Origin: Hippopus hippopus
Taxonomy: Eukaryota; Mollusca; Bivalvia; Cardiida; Cardiidae
Assembly: GCA_946811185.2 (NCBI GenBank)
Contig: OX328108.1
Span: 37,322,493 to 37,386,492, forward strand
Reading direction: 5' to 3'
Length of the DNA stretch: 64,000 nt
Shown: piece by piece, positions 9,245-23,398 of the stretch
Position numbering within the stretch: position 1 is the first letter of the stretch
Layout: each line of letters begins with the position of its first letter
Notes under the pieces: model-generated
What the model was told of the DNA's origin: nothing
Databases searched by the model: none
The model's input: the letters and a program-made list of their open reading frames with translations, nothing else
Program-made: the position numbers and the translations under genes

Positions 9245-10370
9245 ACTAGGGCCATTGAATTGGTTACGATGACTATCGCACCCATACGTGACCGTTACGT
9301 GCTGTGCATAAAATCATAAAATCAACTAGGACACTTTCGGAGGCAACTGATACCTGTTGCACAAATCAAAGAAAGGTAAACCAAATTCGTTTTCTTACCA
9401 AGGTCATGAAAAACATTGAACCAATTTTGGTGACCGAGTGAGTCATAAGTCGATTTTATGTTTAACCGCTGCGCAAAAACATTGATTCAGAAGCAACGGG
9501 TTGCTGTTGCATAAACTTTTTCCAATAAGAAATCTTGTTCTTGTTTGAAGAATTTAGAAATAGGCCAATGAAATACAATAAGATGTAAGAATGACTAATA
9601 ATAAAAATAGGTAAAATAGATAAAATGGCAAAGTTAGGGATTCAACCTTTGACCATCAGGACCCAAAAAAGGTCTTGGTGCAGGGGTCAAACCCTCTTTG
9701 CGATTGAATAGGCTCAAATGACCCGAAGATTTAACATAGATATACAGAGATTTCCCCCCCTTCCAATCTGCCAATCAAATCTCAGGCCTCTATTAAATTA
9801 TCCAATCACAGAAGCTTTTAGAAAATCAAAATGGCGTCCAATCTGCCAATCAAATCTCAGGCCTCTATTAAATTATCCAATCACAGAAGCTTTTAGAAAA
9901 TCAAAATGGCGTCCAATCAGCCAATCAAATCTCATCCCTCTCTCCAAATTATCCAATCAGAAAAGCTTTGAGAAATTCAATATTGCGCCCAATCAGCCAA
10001 TCAAATTGCAGACACACCCACAGAATCATCCAATCAGAAAGCTTTGAGCCATTTGAAATGGCGCCCGAAAATATCGATAGAAAACAGTGAACAAGAATCG
10101 GCATAAAAGTGGATTTTAAGTCTTCTTTGAAGGCTGTTATGCAGTCCTTGGCAAACTGCCAGGCATGCACCCTCCACACATGCCAGATTTCACTGAAAAT
10201 GGGCGAAAATTTAAGAAAACAGGGTAACAGAAGACCTTGTTTTGGTGCCTTCTAGCACCTTGCAAGAGTGACTTCCCCTGATCTCTTGATTCGATTTGCT
10301 TTTCTAATTCAGGCCAACTGCCATACTGTACATTGATACTTTAAATATGCTAAGATGATCAATGTACAGT
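9245..10370 (+). repeat. Core 3 (TTGAAA form)
   Basis: CCAAT cluster 9763-10064. This is the first core with GCCATTTGAAATGGC (10048-10062) in place of the TATAAA palindrome. It has GGGTAACAG where others have GGGTGACAG or GGATGACAG (near 10224), and GACCGAGTGAG where others have GACCGTGTGAG. The terminal inverted repeat is perfect. Confidence 0.94.
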
Positions 10371-13300
10371 GTAGAAACCCCAGAAAAGAAGAAAATAATG
10401 TCACAAGTGGCTGAAAAAGACTGAAAACTCTTTCAGTAGCAACTGATTTCTATTGCATAAATCAAACAAAGGGAACTAAATTTTATTATTATTTTTTTTA
10501 ATCTCTTTTTACCGTAACAAGAAACCCAGTTACGTTGACTATTGTCTCATACGTGCCAGTTACGCACCCGCGAAAACACGAAAAATCGACTTACGGCACA
10601 TTCCATAGCAGACGACACCTCTTGCTTAAGTCAAATATAGGGATTTTTTTTTGTTCTTTTTTATCTTACTAGGGCCATTTTATTGGCATTGATACTTTGA
10701 ATATGCTCAGATGATCAATTTACAGTGTAGAAACCCCAGAAAATAATGTCACAAGTGGCTGAAAAAGACTGAAAACTCTTTCAGTAGCAACTGATTTCTA
10801 TTGCATAAATCAAACAAAGGGAACTAAATTTTATTATTATTATTTTTTAATCTCTTTTTACCGTAACAAGAAACCCAGTTACGTTGACTACCGTGTCATA
10901 CGTGCCAGTTACGCACCCGCGAAAACACGAAAAATCGACTTACAGCACATTCCATAGCCGACGACACCTCTTGCTTAAGTCAAATATAGGGAATTTTTTT
11001 TGTTCTTTTTTATCTTACTAGGGCCATTTTATTGGCATTGATACTTTGAATATGCTCAGATGATCAATGTACAGTGTAGAAACCCCAGAAGATAATGTCA
11101 CAAGTGGCTGAAAAAGATTGAAAACTCTTTCAGTAGCAACTGATTTCTATTGCATAAATCAAACAAAGGGAACTAAATTTTTACTTTTTTTGTAATCTCT
11201 TTTTACCGTAACAAGAAACCCAGTTACGTTGACTACTCTCTCATACGTGCCAGTTACGCACCCGCGAAAACACGAAAAATCGACTTACGGCACATTCCAT
11301 AGCAGACGACACCTCTTGCTTAAGTCAAGTATAGGGATTTTTGTTTCTTCTTTTTTATCTTACTAGGGCCATTTTATTGGCATTGATACTTTGAATATGC
11401 TCAGATGATCAATGTACAGTGTAGAAACCCCAGAAAATAAGAAAATAATGTCACAAGTGGCTGAAAAAGACTGAAAACTCTTTCAGTAGCAACTGATTTC
11501 TATTGCATAAATCAAACAAAGGGAACTAAATATTTATTATTATTTTTTTTTTAATCTCTTTTTACCGTAACAAGAAACCCAGTTACGTTGACTACCGTCT
11601 CATACGTGCCAGTTACGCACCCGCGAAAACACGAAAAATCGTCTTACGGCACATTCCATAGCAGACGACACCTCTTGCTTAAGTCAAATATAGGGAATTT
11701 TTTTTGTTCTTTTTTATCTTACTAGGGCCATTTTATTGGCATTGATACTTTGAATATGCTCAGATGATCAATGTACAGTGTAGAAACCCCAGAAGATAAT
11801 GTCACAAGTGGCTAAAAAAGACTGAAAACTCTTTCAGTAGCAACTGATTTCTGTTGCATAAATCAAACAAAGGGAACTAAATTTTTACTTTTTTTGTAAT
11901 CTCTTTTTACCGTAACAAGAAACCCAGTTACGTTGACTACTCTCTCATACGTGCCAGTTACGCACCCGCGAAAACACGAAAAATCGACTTACGGCACATT
12001 CCATAGCAGACGACACCTCTTGCTTAAGTCAAGTATAGGGATTTTTGTTTCTTCTTTTTTATCTTACTAGGGCCATTTTATTGGCATTGATACTTTGAAT
12101 ATGCTCAGATGATCAATGTACAGTGTAGAAACCCCAGAAAATAAGAAAATAATGTCACAAGTGGCTGAAAAAGACTGAAAACTCTTTCAGTAGCAACTGA
12201 TTTCTATTGCATAAATCAAACAAAGGGAACTAAATTTTATTATTTTTTTTTTTTAATCTCTTTTTACCGTAACAAGAAACCCAGTTACGTTGACTACCGT
12301 CTCATACATGCCAGTTACGCACCCGCGAAAACACGAAAAATCGACTTACGGCACATTCCATAGCAGACGACACCTCTTGCTTAAGTCAAATATAGGGAAT
12401 TTTTTTTGTTCTTTTTTATCTTACTAGGGCCATTTTATTGGCATTGATACTTTGAATATGCTCAGATGATCAATGTACAGTGTAAAAACCCCAGAAGATA
12501 ATGTCACAAGTGCCTAAAAAAGACTGAAAACTCTTTCAGTAGCAACTGATTTCTATTGCATAAATCAAACAAAGGGAACTAAATTTTTTTTTTTTTTTTT
12601 TTTAATCTCTTTTTATACCGTGACAAGAAACCCAGTTACGTTGACTACCGTCTCATACGTGCCAGTTACGCACTCGCGAAAACACGAAAAATCGACTTAC
12701 GGCACATTCCATAGCAGACGACACCTCTTGCTTAAATCAAATATAGGGAATTTTTTTTTTGTTCTTTTTTATCTTACTAGGGCCATTGAAATGGCATTGA
12801 TAGTTTGAATATGCTCAGATGATCAATGTACGGTGTAAAAACCCCAGAAAATAATGTCACAAGTGGCTGAAAAAGACTGAAAACTCTTTCAGTAGCAACT
12901 GATTTCTATTGCATAAATCAAACAAAGGGAACTAAATTTTATTATTATTTTTTTTAATCTCTTTTTACCGTAACAAGAAACCCAGTTACGTTGACTACTG
13001 TCTCATACGTGCCAGTTACGCACCCGCGAAAACACGAAAAATCGACTTACGGCATAGTCCATAGCAGACGACACCTCTTGCTTAAGTCAAATATAGGGAA
13101 TTTTTTTTGTTCTTTTTTATCTTACTAGGGCCATTTTATTGGCATTGATACTTTGAATATGCTCAGATGATCAATGTACAGTGTAGAAACCCCAGAAAAT
13201 AAGAAAATAATGTCACAAGTGGCTGAAAAAGACTGAAAACTCTTTCAGTAGCAACTGATTTCTATTGCATAAATCAAACAAAGGGAACTAAATTTTATTA

Positions 13301-13825
13301 TTTTTTTAATCTCTTTTTACCGTAACAAGAAACCCAGTTACGTTGACTACCGTCTCATACGTGCCAGTTATGCGCCCGCGAAAACATGAAAAATCGACTT
13401 ACGGCACATTCCATAGCAGACGACACCTCTTGCTTAAATCAAATATAGGGAATTTTTTTTTGTTCTTTTTTATCTTACTAGGGCCATTGAAATGGCATTG
13501 ATAGTTTGAATATGCTCAGATGATCAATGTACAGTGTAGAAACCCCAGAAGATAATGTCACAAGTGCCTAAAAAAGACTGAAAACTCTTTCAGTAGCAAC
13601 TGATTTCTATTGCATAAATCAAACAAAGGGAACTAAATTTTTATTATTTTTTTTTTAATCTCTTTTTATACCGTGACAAGAAATCCAGTTGCGTTGACTA
13701 CCGTCCCATACGTGCCAGTTATGCGCCCGCGAAAACATGAAAAATCGACTTACGGCACATTCCATAGCAGACGACACCTGTTGCATAAGTCAAATATAGG
13801 GAATTTTTTTTTTTCGTTTTCTCTT
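10371..13825 (+). repeat. Monomer run 3: 10 monomers
   Basis: This run holds a 20-base T-tract (12584-12603) and, next to it, a terminal-type monomer in mid-run that carries TACGGTG instead of TACAGTG (12829-12835). One monomer has GGCATAGTCC (13051-13060), a change shared with run 9 (near 38728). These are lineage markers for past exchanges. Confidence 0.93.
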
Positions 13826-14951
13826 ACTAGGGCCATTGAATTAGTTACGATGACTATCGCACCCATACGTGACCGTTACGTGCTGTGCATAAAATCATAA
13901 AATCAACTAGGACACTTTCGGAGGCAACTGATACCTGTTGCACAAATCAAAGAAAGGTAAACCAAATTCGTTTTCTTACCAAGGTCATGAAAAACATTGA
14001 ACCAATTTTGGTGACCGTGTGAGTCATAAGTCGATTTTATGTTTAACCGCTGCGCAAAAACATTGATTCAGAAGCAACGGGTTGCTGTTGCATAAACTTT
14101 TTCCAATAAGAAATCTTGTTCTTGTTTGAAGAATTTAGAAATAGGCCAATGAAATACAATAAGATGTAAGAATGACTAATAATAAAAATAGGTAAAATAG
14201 ATAAAATGGCAAAGTTAGGGATTCAACCTTTGACCATCAGGACCCAAAAAAGGTCTTGGTGCAGGGATCAAACCCTCTTTGCGATTGAATAGGCTCAAAT
14301 GACCCGAAGATTTAACATAGATATACAGAGATTTCCCCCCCTTCCAATCTGCCAATCAAATCTCAGGCCTCTATTAAATTATCCAATCACAGAAGCTTTT
14401 AGAAAATCAAAATGGCGTCCAATCTGCCAATCAAATCTCAGGCCTCTATTAAATTATCCAATCACAGAAGCTTTTAGAAAATCAAAATGGCGTCCAATCA
14501 GCCAATCAAATCTCATCCCTCTCTCCAAATTATCCAATCAGAAAAGCTTTGAGAAATTCAATATTGCGCCCAATCAGCCAATCAAATTGCAGACACACCC
14601 ACAGAATCATCCAATCAGAAAGCTTTGAGCCATTTGAAATGGCGCCCGAAAATATCGATAGAAAACAGTGAACAAGAATCGGCATAAAAGTGGATTTTAA
14701 GTCTTCTTTGAAGGCTGTTATGCAGTCCTTGGCAAACTGCCAGGCATGCACCCTCCACACATGCCAGATTTCACTGAAAATGGGCGAAAATTTAAGAAAA
14801 CAGGATGACAGAAGACCTTGTTTTGGTGCCTTCTAGCACCTTGCAAGAGTGACTTCCCCTGATCTCTTGATTCGATTTGCTTTTCTAATTCAGGCCAACT
14901 GCCATACTGTACATTGATACTTTAAATATGCTAAGATGATCAATGTACAGA
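13826..14951 (+). repeat. Core 4
   Basis: CCAAT cluster 14344-14645. It carries GCAGGGATCAAAC in the right arm of the hairpin and CAGGATGACAG downstream, both shared with cores 6 and 7 only, and AATTAGTTACG shared with cores 5-7. The last base of the terminal inverted repeat is A rather than T. Confidence 0.94.
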
Positions 14952-17900
14952 GTAGAAACCCCAGAAAAGAAGAAAATAATGTCACAAGTGGCCAAAAAAG
15001 ACTGAAAACTCTTTCAGTAGCAACTGATTTCTATTGCATAAATCAAACAAAGGGAACTAAATTTTATTATTATTTTTTTTAATCTCTTTTTACCGTAACA
15101 AGAAACCCAGTTACGTTGACTACTGTCTCATACGTGCCAGTTACGCACCCGCGAAAACACGAAAAATCGACTTACGGCACATTCCATAGCAGACGACACC
15201 TCTTGCTTAAGTCAAATATAGGGAATTTTTTTTGTTCTTTTTTATCTTACTAGGGCCATTTTATTGGCATTGATACTTTGAATATGCTCAGATGATCAAT
15301 TTACAGTGTAGAAACCCTAGAAAATAATGTCACAAGTGGCTGAAAAAGACTGAAAACTCTTTCAGTAGCAACTGATTTCTATTGCATAAATCAAACAAAG
15401 GGAACTAAATTTTTACTTTTTTTTTAATCTCTTTTTACCGTAACAAGAAACCCAGTTACGTTGACTACTCTCTCATACGTGCCAGTTACGCACCCGCGAA
15501 AACACGAAAAATCGACTTACGGCACATTCCATAGCAGACGACACCTCTTGCTTAAGTCAAATATAGGGAATTTTTTTTGTTCTTTTTTATCTTACTAGGG
15601 CCATTTTATTGGCATTGATACTTTGAATATGCTCAGATGATCAATGTACAGTGTAGAAACCCCAGAAGATAATGTCACAAGTGGCTGAAAAAGATTGAAA
15701 ACTCTTTCAGTAGCAACTGATTTCTATTGCATAAATCAAACAAAGGGAACTAAATTTTTACTTTTTTTGTAATCTCTTTTTACCGTAACAAGAAACCCAG
15801 TTACGTTGACTACTCTCTCATACATGCCAGTTACGCACCCGCGAAAACACGAAAAATCGACTTACGGCACATTCCATAGCAGACGACACCTCTTGCTTAA
15901 GTCAAATATAGGGAATTTTTTTTGTTCTTTTTTATCTTACTAGGGCCATTTTATTGGCATTGATACTTTGAATATGCTCAGATGATCAATGTACAGTGTA
16001 GAAACCCCAGAAGATAATGTCACAAGTGGCTGAAAAAGATTGAAAACTCTTTCAGTAGCAACTGATTTCTATTGCATAAATCAAACAAAGGGAACTAAAT
16101 TTTTACTTTTTTTGTAATCTCTTTTTACCGTAACAAGAAACCCAGTTACGTTGACTACTCTCTCATACGTGCCAGTTACGCACCCGCGAAAACACGAAAA
16201 ATCGACTTACGGCACATTCCATAGCAGACGACACCTCTTGCTTAAGTCAAGTATAGGGATTTTTGTTTCTTCTTTTTTATCTTACTAGGGCCATTTTATT
16301 GGCATTGATACTTTGAATATGCTCAGATGATCAATGTACAGTGTAGAAACCCCAGAAAATAAGAAAATAATGTCACAAGTGGCTGAAAAAGACTGAAAAC
16401 TCTTTCAGTAGCAACTGATTTCTATTGCATAAATCAAACAAAGGGAACTAAATTTTATTATTTTTTTTTTTTAATCTCTTTTTACCGTAACAAGAAACCC
16501 AGTTACGTTGACTACCGTCTCATACGTGCCAGTTACGCACCCGCGAAAACACGATAAATCGACTTACGGCACATTCCATAGCAGACGACAACTTTTGCTT
16601 AAGTCAAATATAGGGAATTTTTTTTGTTCTTTTTTATCTTACTAGGGCCATTTTATTGGCATTGATACTTTGAATATGCTCAGATGATCAATGTACAGTG
16701 TAAAAACCCCAAAAGATAATGTCACAAGTGCCTAAAAAAGACTGAAAACTCTTTCAGTAGCAACTGATTTCTATTGCATACATCAAACAAAGGGAACTAA
16801 ATTTTTATTATTTCTTTTTTAATCTCTTTTTATACCGTGACAAGAAACCCAGTTACGTTGACTACCGTCTCATACGTGCCAGTTACGCACCCGCGAAAAC
16901 ACGAAAAATCGACTTACGGCACATTCCATAGCAGACGACACCTCTTGCTTAAGTCAAATATAGGGATTTTTGTTTCTTCTTTTTTATCTTACTAGGGCCA
17001 TTTTATTGGCATTGATACTTTGAATATGCTCAGATGATCAATGTACAGTGTAGAAACCCCAGAAAAGAAGAAAATAATGTCACAAGTGGCTGAAAAAGAA
17101 TGAAAACTCTTGCAGTAGCAACTGATTTCTATTGCATAAATCAAACAAAGGGAACTAAATTTTTATTATTATTTTTTTTTTAATCTCTTTTTACCGTAAC
17201 AAGAAACCCAGTTACGTTGACTACCGTCTCATACGTGCCAGTTACGCACCCGCGAAAACACGAAAAATTGACTTACGGCACATTCCATAGCAGACGACAC
17301 CTCTTGCTTAAGTCAAATATAGGGAATTTTTTTTGTTCTTTTTTATCTTACTAGGGCCATTTTATTGGCATTGATACTTTGAATATGCTCAGATGATCAA
17401 TGTACAGTGTAGAAACCCCAGAAGATAATGTCACAAGTGGCTAAAAAAGACTGAAAACTCTTTCAGTAGCAACTGATTTCTATTGCATAAATCAAACAAA
17501 GGGAACTAAATTTTATTATTTTTTTAATCTCTTTTTACCGTAACAAGAAACCCAGTTACGTTGACTACCGTCTCATACGTGTCAGTTATGCGCCCGCGAA
17601 AACATGAAAAATCGACTTACGGCACATTCCATAGCAGACGACACCTCTTGCTTAAATCAAATATAGGGAATTTTTTTTTGTTCTTTTTTATCTTACTAGG
17701 GCCATTGAAATGGCATTGATAGTTTGAATATGCTCAGATGATCAATGTACAGTGTAGAAACCCCAGAAGATAATGTCACAAGTGCCTAAAAAAGACTGAA
17801 AACTCTTTCAGTAGCAACTGATTTCTATTGCATAAATCAAACAAAGGGAACTAAATTTTTATTATTTTTTTTTTAATCTCTTTTTATACCGTGACAAGAA

Positions 17901-18043
17901 ATCCAGTTGCGTTGACTACCGTCCCATACGTGCCAGTTATGCGCCCGCGAAAACACGAAAAATCGACTTACGGCACATTCCATAGCAGACGACACCTGTT
18001 GCATAAGTCAAATATAGGGAAATTTTTTTTTTCGTTTTCTCTT
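14952..18043 (+). repeat. Monomer run 4: 9 monomers
   Basis: The right half shares private changes with run 7: ACGATAAATC (16551-16560; run 7 from 30268), GCATACATCAAAC (near 16776; near 30494), AAAATTGACTTACGG and GTGTCAGTTATG. The first offers an exact offset of 13,717 bp, equal to the distance between cores 5 and 8. The left part holds several monomers with the short T-tract TTTTTACTTTTTTTGTAATC. Confidence 0.93.
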
Positions 18044-19169
18044 ACTAGGGCCATTGAATTAGTTACGATGACTATCGCACCCATACGTGACCGTTACGTG
18101 CTGTGCATAAAATCATAAAATCAACTAGGACACTTTCGGAGGCAACTGATACCTGTTGCACAAATCAAAGAAAGGTAAACCAAATTCGTTTTCTTACCAA
18201 GGTCATGAAAAACATTGAACCAATTTTGGTGACCGTGTGAGTCATAAGTCGATTTTATGTTTAACCGCTGCACAAAAACATTGATTCAGAAGCAACGGGT
18301 TGCTGTTGCATAAACTTTTTCCAATAAGAAATCTTGTTCTTGTTTGAAGAATTTAGAAATAGGCCAATGAAATACAATAAGATGTAAGAATGACTAATAA
18401 TAAAAATAGGTAAAATAGATAAAATGGCAAAGTTAGGGATTCAACCTTTGACCATCAGGACCCAAAAAAGGTCTTGGTGCAGGGGTCAAACCCTCTTTGC
18501 GATTGAATAGGCTCAAATGACCCGAAGATTTAACATAGATATACAGAGATTTCCCCCCCTTCCAATCTGCCAATCAAATCTCAGGCCTCTATTAAATTAT
18601 CCAATCACAGAAGCTTTTAGAAAATCAAAATGGCGTCCAATCTGCCAATCAAATCTCAGGCCTCTATTAAATTATCCAATCACAGAAGCTTTTAGAAAAT
18701 CAAAATGGCGTCCAATCAGCCAATCAAATCTCATCCCTCTCTCCAAATTATCCAATCAGAAAAGCTTTGAGAAATTCAATATTGCGCCCAATCAGCCAAT
18801 CAAATTGCAGACACACCCACAGAATCATCCAATCAGAAAGCTTTGATCCATTTGAAATGGCGCCCGAAAATATCGATAGAAAACAGTGAACAAGAATCGG
18901 CATAAAAGTGGATTTTAAGTCTTCTTTGAAGGCTGTTATGCAGTCCTTGGCAAACTGCCAGGCATGCACCCTCCACACATGCCAGATTTCACTGAAAATG
19001 GGCGAAAATTTAAGAAAACAGGGTGACAGAAGACCTTGTTTTGGTGCCTTCTAGCACCTTGCAAGAGTGACTTCCCCTGATCTCTTGATTCGATTTGCTT
19101 TTCTAATTCAGGCCAACTGCCATACTGTACATTGATACTTTAAATATGCTAAGATGATCAATGTACAGT
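18044..19169 (+). repeat. Core 5
   Basis: CCAAT cluster 18562-18863. CTTTGATCCATTT replaces CTTTGAGCCATTT at the cluster end, a change shared only with core 8, and it alters the left arm context of the palindrome. CGCTGCACAAAA near 18270 is shared with cores 8 and 12. Confidence 0.94.
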
Positions 19170-22100
19170 GTAGAAACCCCAGAAAAGAAGAAAATAATGT
19201 CACAAGTGGCCAAAAAAGACTGAAAACTCTTTCAGTAGCAACTGATTTCTATTGCATAAATCAAACAAAGGGAACTAAATTTTATTATTATTTTTTTTAA
19301 TCTCTTTTTACCGTAACAAGAAACCCAGTTACGTTGACTACTGTCTCATACGTGCCAGTTACGCACCCGCGAAAACACGAAAAATCGACTTACGGCACAT
19401 TCCATAGCAGACGACACCTCTTGCTTAAGTCAAATATAGGGAATTTTTTTTGTTCTTTTTTATGTTACTAGGGCCATTTTATTGGCATTGATACTTTGAA
19501 TATGCTCAGATGATCAATTTACAGTGTAGAAACCCCAGAAAATAATGTCACAAGTGGCTGAAAAAGACTGAAAACTCTTTCAGTAGCAACTGATTTCTAT
19601 TGCATAAATCAAACAAAGGGAACTAAATTTTATTATTTTTTTTTTTAATATCTTTTTACCGTAACAAGAAACCCAGTTACGTTGACTACCGTGTCATACG
19701 TGCCAGTTACGCACCCGCGAAAACACGAAAAATCGACTTACGGCACATTCCATAGCAGACGACACCTCTTGCTTAAGTCAAATATAGGGAATTTTTTTTG
19801 TTCTTTTTTATCTTACTAGGGCCATTTTATTGGCATTGATACTTTGAATATGCTCAGATGATCAATGTACAGTGTAGAAACCCCAGAAGATAATGTTACA
19901 AGTGGCTGAAAAAGATTGAAAACTCTTTCAGTAGCAACTGATTTCTATTGCATAAATCAAACAAAGGGAACTAAATTTTTACTTTTTTTGTAATCTCTTT
20001 TTACCGTAACAAGAAACCCAGTTACGTTGACTACTCTCTCATACGTGCCAGTTACGCACCCGCGAAAACACGAAAAATCGACTTACGGCACATTCCATAG
20101 CAGACGACACCTCTTGCTTAAGTCAAGTATAGGGATTTTTGTTTCTTCTTTTTTATCTTACTAGGGCCATTTTATTGGCATTGATACTTTGAATATGCTC
20201 AGATGATCAATGTACAGTGTAGAAACCCCAGAAAATAAGAAAATAATGTCACAAGTGGCTGAAAAAGACTGAAAACTCTTTCAGTAGCAACTGATTTCTA
20301 TTGCATAAATCAAACAAAGGGAACTAAATTTTATTATTTTTTTTTTTTAATCTCTTTTTACCGTAACAAGAAACCCAGTTACGTTGACTACCGTCTCATA
20401 CATGCCAGTTACGCACCCGCGAAAACACGAAAAATCGACTTACGGCCCATTCCATAGCAGACGACACCTCTTGCTTAAGTCAAGTATAGGGATTTTTGTT
20501 TCTTCTTTTTTATCTTACTAGGGCCATTTTATTGGCATTGATACTTTGAATATGCTCAGATGATCAATGTACAGTGTAGAAACCCCAGAAAATAAGAAAA
20601 TAATGTCACAAGTGGCTGAAAAAGACTGAAAACTCTTTCAGTAGCAACTGATTTCTATTGCATAAATCAAACAAAGGGAACTAAATTTTTTTTTTTTTTT
20701 TTTTTAATCTCTTTTTATACCGTGACAAGAAACCCAGTTACGTTGACTACCGTCTCATACTTGCCAGTTACGCACCCGCGAAAACACGAAAAATCGACTT
20801 ACGGCACATTCCATAGCAGACGACACCTCTTGCTTAAGTCAAATATAGGGAATTTTTTTTGTTCTTTTTTATCTTACTAGGGCCATTTTATTGGCATTGA
20901 TACTTTGAATATGCTCAGATGATCGATGTACAGTGTAGAAACCCCAGAAGATAATGTCACAAGTGGCTGAAAAAGACTGAAAACTCTTTCAGTAGCAACT
21001 GATTTCTATTGCATAAATCAAACAAAGGGAACTAAATTTTATTATTTTTTTAATATCTTTTTACCGTAACAAGAAACCCAGTTACGTTGACTACCGTCTC
21101 ATACGTGCCAGTTATGCGCCCGCGAAAACATGAAAAATCGACTTATGGCACATTCCATAGCAGACGACACCTCTTGCTTAAATCAAATATAGGGAATTTT
21201 TTTTTTTTTCTTTTTTATCTTACTAGGGCCATTGAAATGGCATTGATAGTTTGAATATGCTCAGATGATCAATGTACGGTGTAAAAACCCCAGAAAATAA
21301 TGTCACAAGTGGCTGAAAAAGACTGAAAACTCTTTCAGTAGCAACTGATTTCTATTGCATAAATCAAACAAAGGGAACTAAATTTTATTATTATTTTTTT
21401 TAATCTCTTTTTACCGTAACAAGAAACCCAGTTACGTTGACTACTGTCTCATACGTGCCAGTTACGCACCCGCGAAAACACGAAAAATCGACTTACGGCA
21501 CATTCCATAGCAGACGACACCTCTTGCTTAAGTCAAATATAGGGATTTTTTTTTTGTTCTTTTTTATCTTACTAGGGCCATTTTATTGGCATTGATACTT
21601 TGAATATGCTCAGATGATCAATGTACAGTGTAGAAACCCCAGAAAATAAGAAAATAATGTCACAAGTGGCTGAAAAAGACTGAAAACTCTTTCAGTAGCA
21701 ACTGATTTCTATTGCATAAATCAAACAAAGGGAACTAAATTTTATTATTTTTTTAATCTCTTTTTACCGTAACAAGAAACCCAGTTACGTTGACTACCGT
21801 CTCATACGTGCCAGTTATGCGCCCGCGAAAACATGAAAAATCGACTTACGGCACATTCCATAGCAGACGACACCTCTTGCTTAAATCAAATATAGGGAAT
21901 TTTTTTTTGTTCTTTTTTATCTTACTAGGGCCATTGAAATGGCATTGATAGTTTGAATATGCTCAGATGATCAATGTACAGTGTAGAAACCCCAGAAGAT
22001 AATGTCACAAGTGCCTAAAAAAGACTGAAAACTCTTTCAGTAGCAACTGATTTCTATTGCATAAATCAAACAAAGGGAACTAAATTTTTATTATTTTTTT

Positions 22101-22272
22101 TTTAATCTCTTTTTATACCGTGACAAGAAATCCAGTTGCGTTGACTACCGTCCCATACGTGCCAGTTATGCGCCCGCGAAAACATGAAAAATCGACTTAC
22201 GGCACATTCCATAGCAGACGACACCTGTTGCATAAGTCAAATATAGGGAAATTTTTTTTTTCGTTTTCTCTT
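19170..22272 (+). repeat. Monomer run 5: 9 monomers
   Basis: Contains a 20-base T-tract (20686-20705), a GATCGATG variant (near 20921-20928), ACTTATGGCACA near 21142, and a mid-run terminal-type monomer with TACGGTG (from 21275). Run 6 repeats all four in the same order about 4557 bp downstream. Confidence 0.93.
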
Positions 22273-23398
22273 ACTAGGGCCATTGAATTAGTTACGATGA
22301 CTATCGCACCCATACGTGACCGTTACGTGCTGTGCATAAAATCATAAAATCAACTAGGACACTTTCGGAGGCAACTGATACCTGTTGCACAAATCAAAGA
22401 AAGGTAAACCAAATTCGTTTTCTTACCAAGGTCATGAAAAACATTGAACCAATTTTGGTGACCGTGTGAGTCATAAGTCGATTTTATGTTTAACCGCTGC
22501 GCAAAAACATTGATTCAGAAGCAACGGGTTGCTGTTGCATAAACTTTTTCCAATAAGAAATCTTGTTCTTGTTTGAAGAATTTAGAAATAGGCCAATGAA
22601 ATACAATAAGATGTAAGAATGACTAATAATAAAAATAGGTAAAATAGATAAAATGGCAAAGTTAGGGATTCAACCTTTGACCATCAGGACCCAAAAAAGG
22701 TCTTGGTGCAGGGATCAAACCCTCTTTGCGATTGAATAGGCTCAAATGACCCGAAGATTTAACATAGATATACAGAGATTTCCCCCCCTTCCAATCTGCC
22801 AATCAAATCTCAGGCCTCTATTAAATTATCCAATCACAGAAGCTTTTAGAAAATCAAAATGGCGTCCAATCTGCCAATCAAATCTCAGGCCTCTATTAAA
22901 TTATCCAATCACAGAAGCTTTTAGAAAATCAAAATGGCGTCCAATCAGCCAATCAAATCTCATCCCTCTCTCCAAATTATCCAATCAGAAAAGCTTTGAG
23001 AAATTCAATATTGCGCCCAATCAGCCAATCAAATTGCAGACACACCCACAGAATCATCCAATCAGAAAGCTTTGAGCCATTTGAAATTGCGCCCGAAAAT
23101 ATCGATAGAAAACAGTGAACAAGAATCGGCATAAAAGTGGATTTTAAGTCTTCTTTGAAGGCTGTTATGCAGTCCTTGGCAAACTGCCAGGCATGCACCC
23201 TCCACACATGCCAGATTTCACTGAAAATGGGCGAAAATTTAAGAAAACAGGATGACAGAAGACCTTGTTTTGGTGCCTTCTAGCACCTTGCAAGAGTGAC
23301 TTCCCCTGATCTCTTGATTCGATTTGCTTTTCTAATTCAGGCCAACTGCCATACTGTACATTGATACTTTAAATATGCTAAGATGATCAATGTACAGT
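22273..23398 (+). repeat. Core 6
   Basis: CCAAT cluster 22791-23092. Shares GCAGGGATCAAAC and CAGGATGACAG with cores 4 and 7. Private: TTGAAATTGCGCCC at the palindrome, where others have TTGAAATGGCGCCC, which shortens the palindrome arms. Confidence 0.94.
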
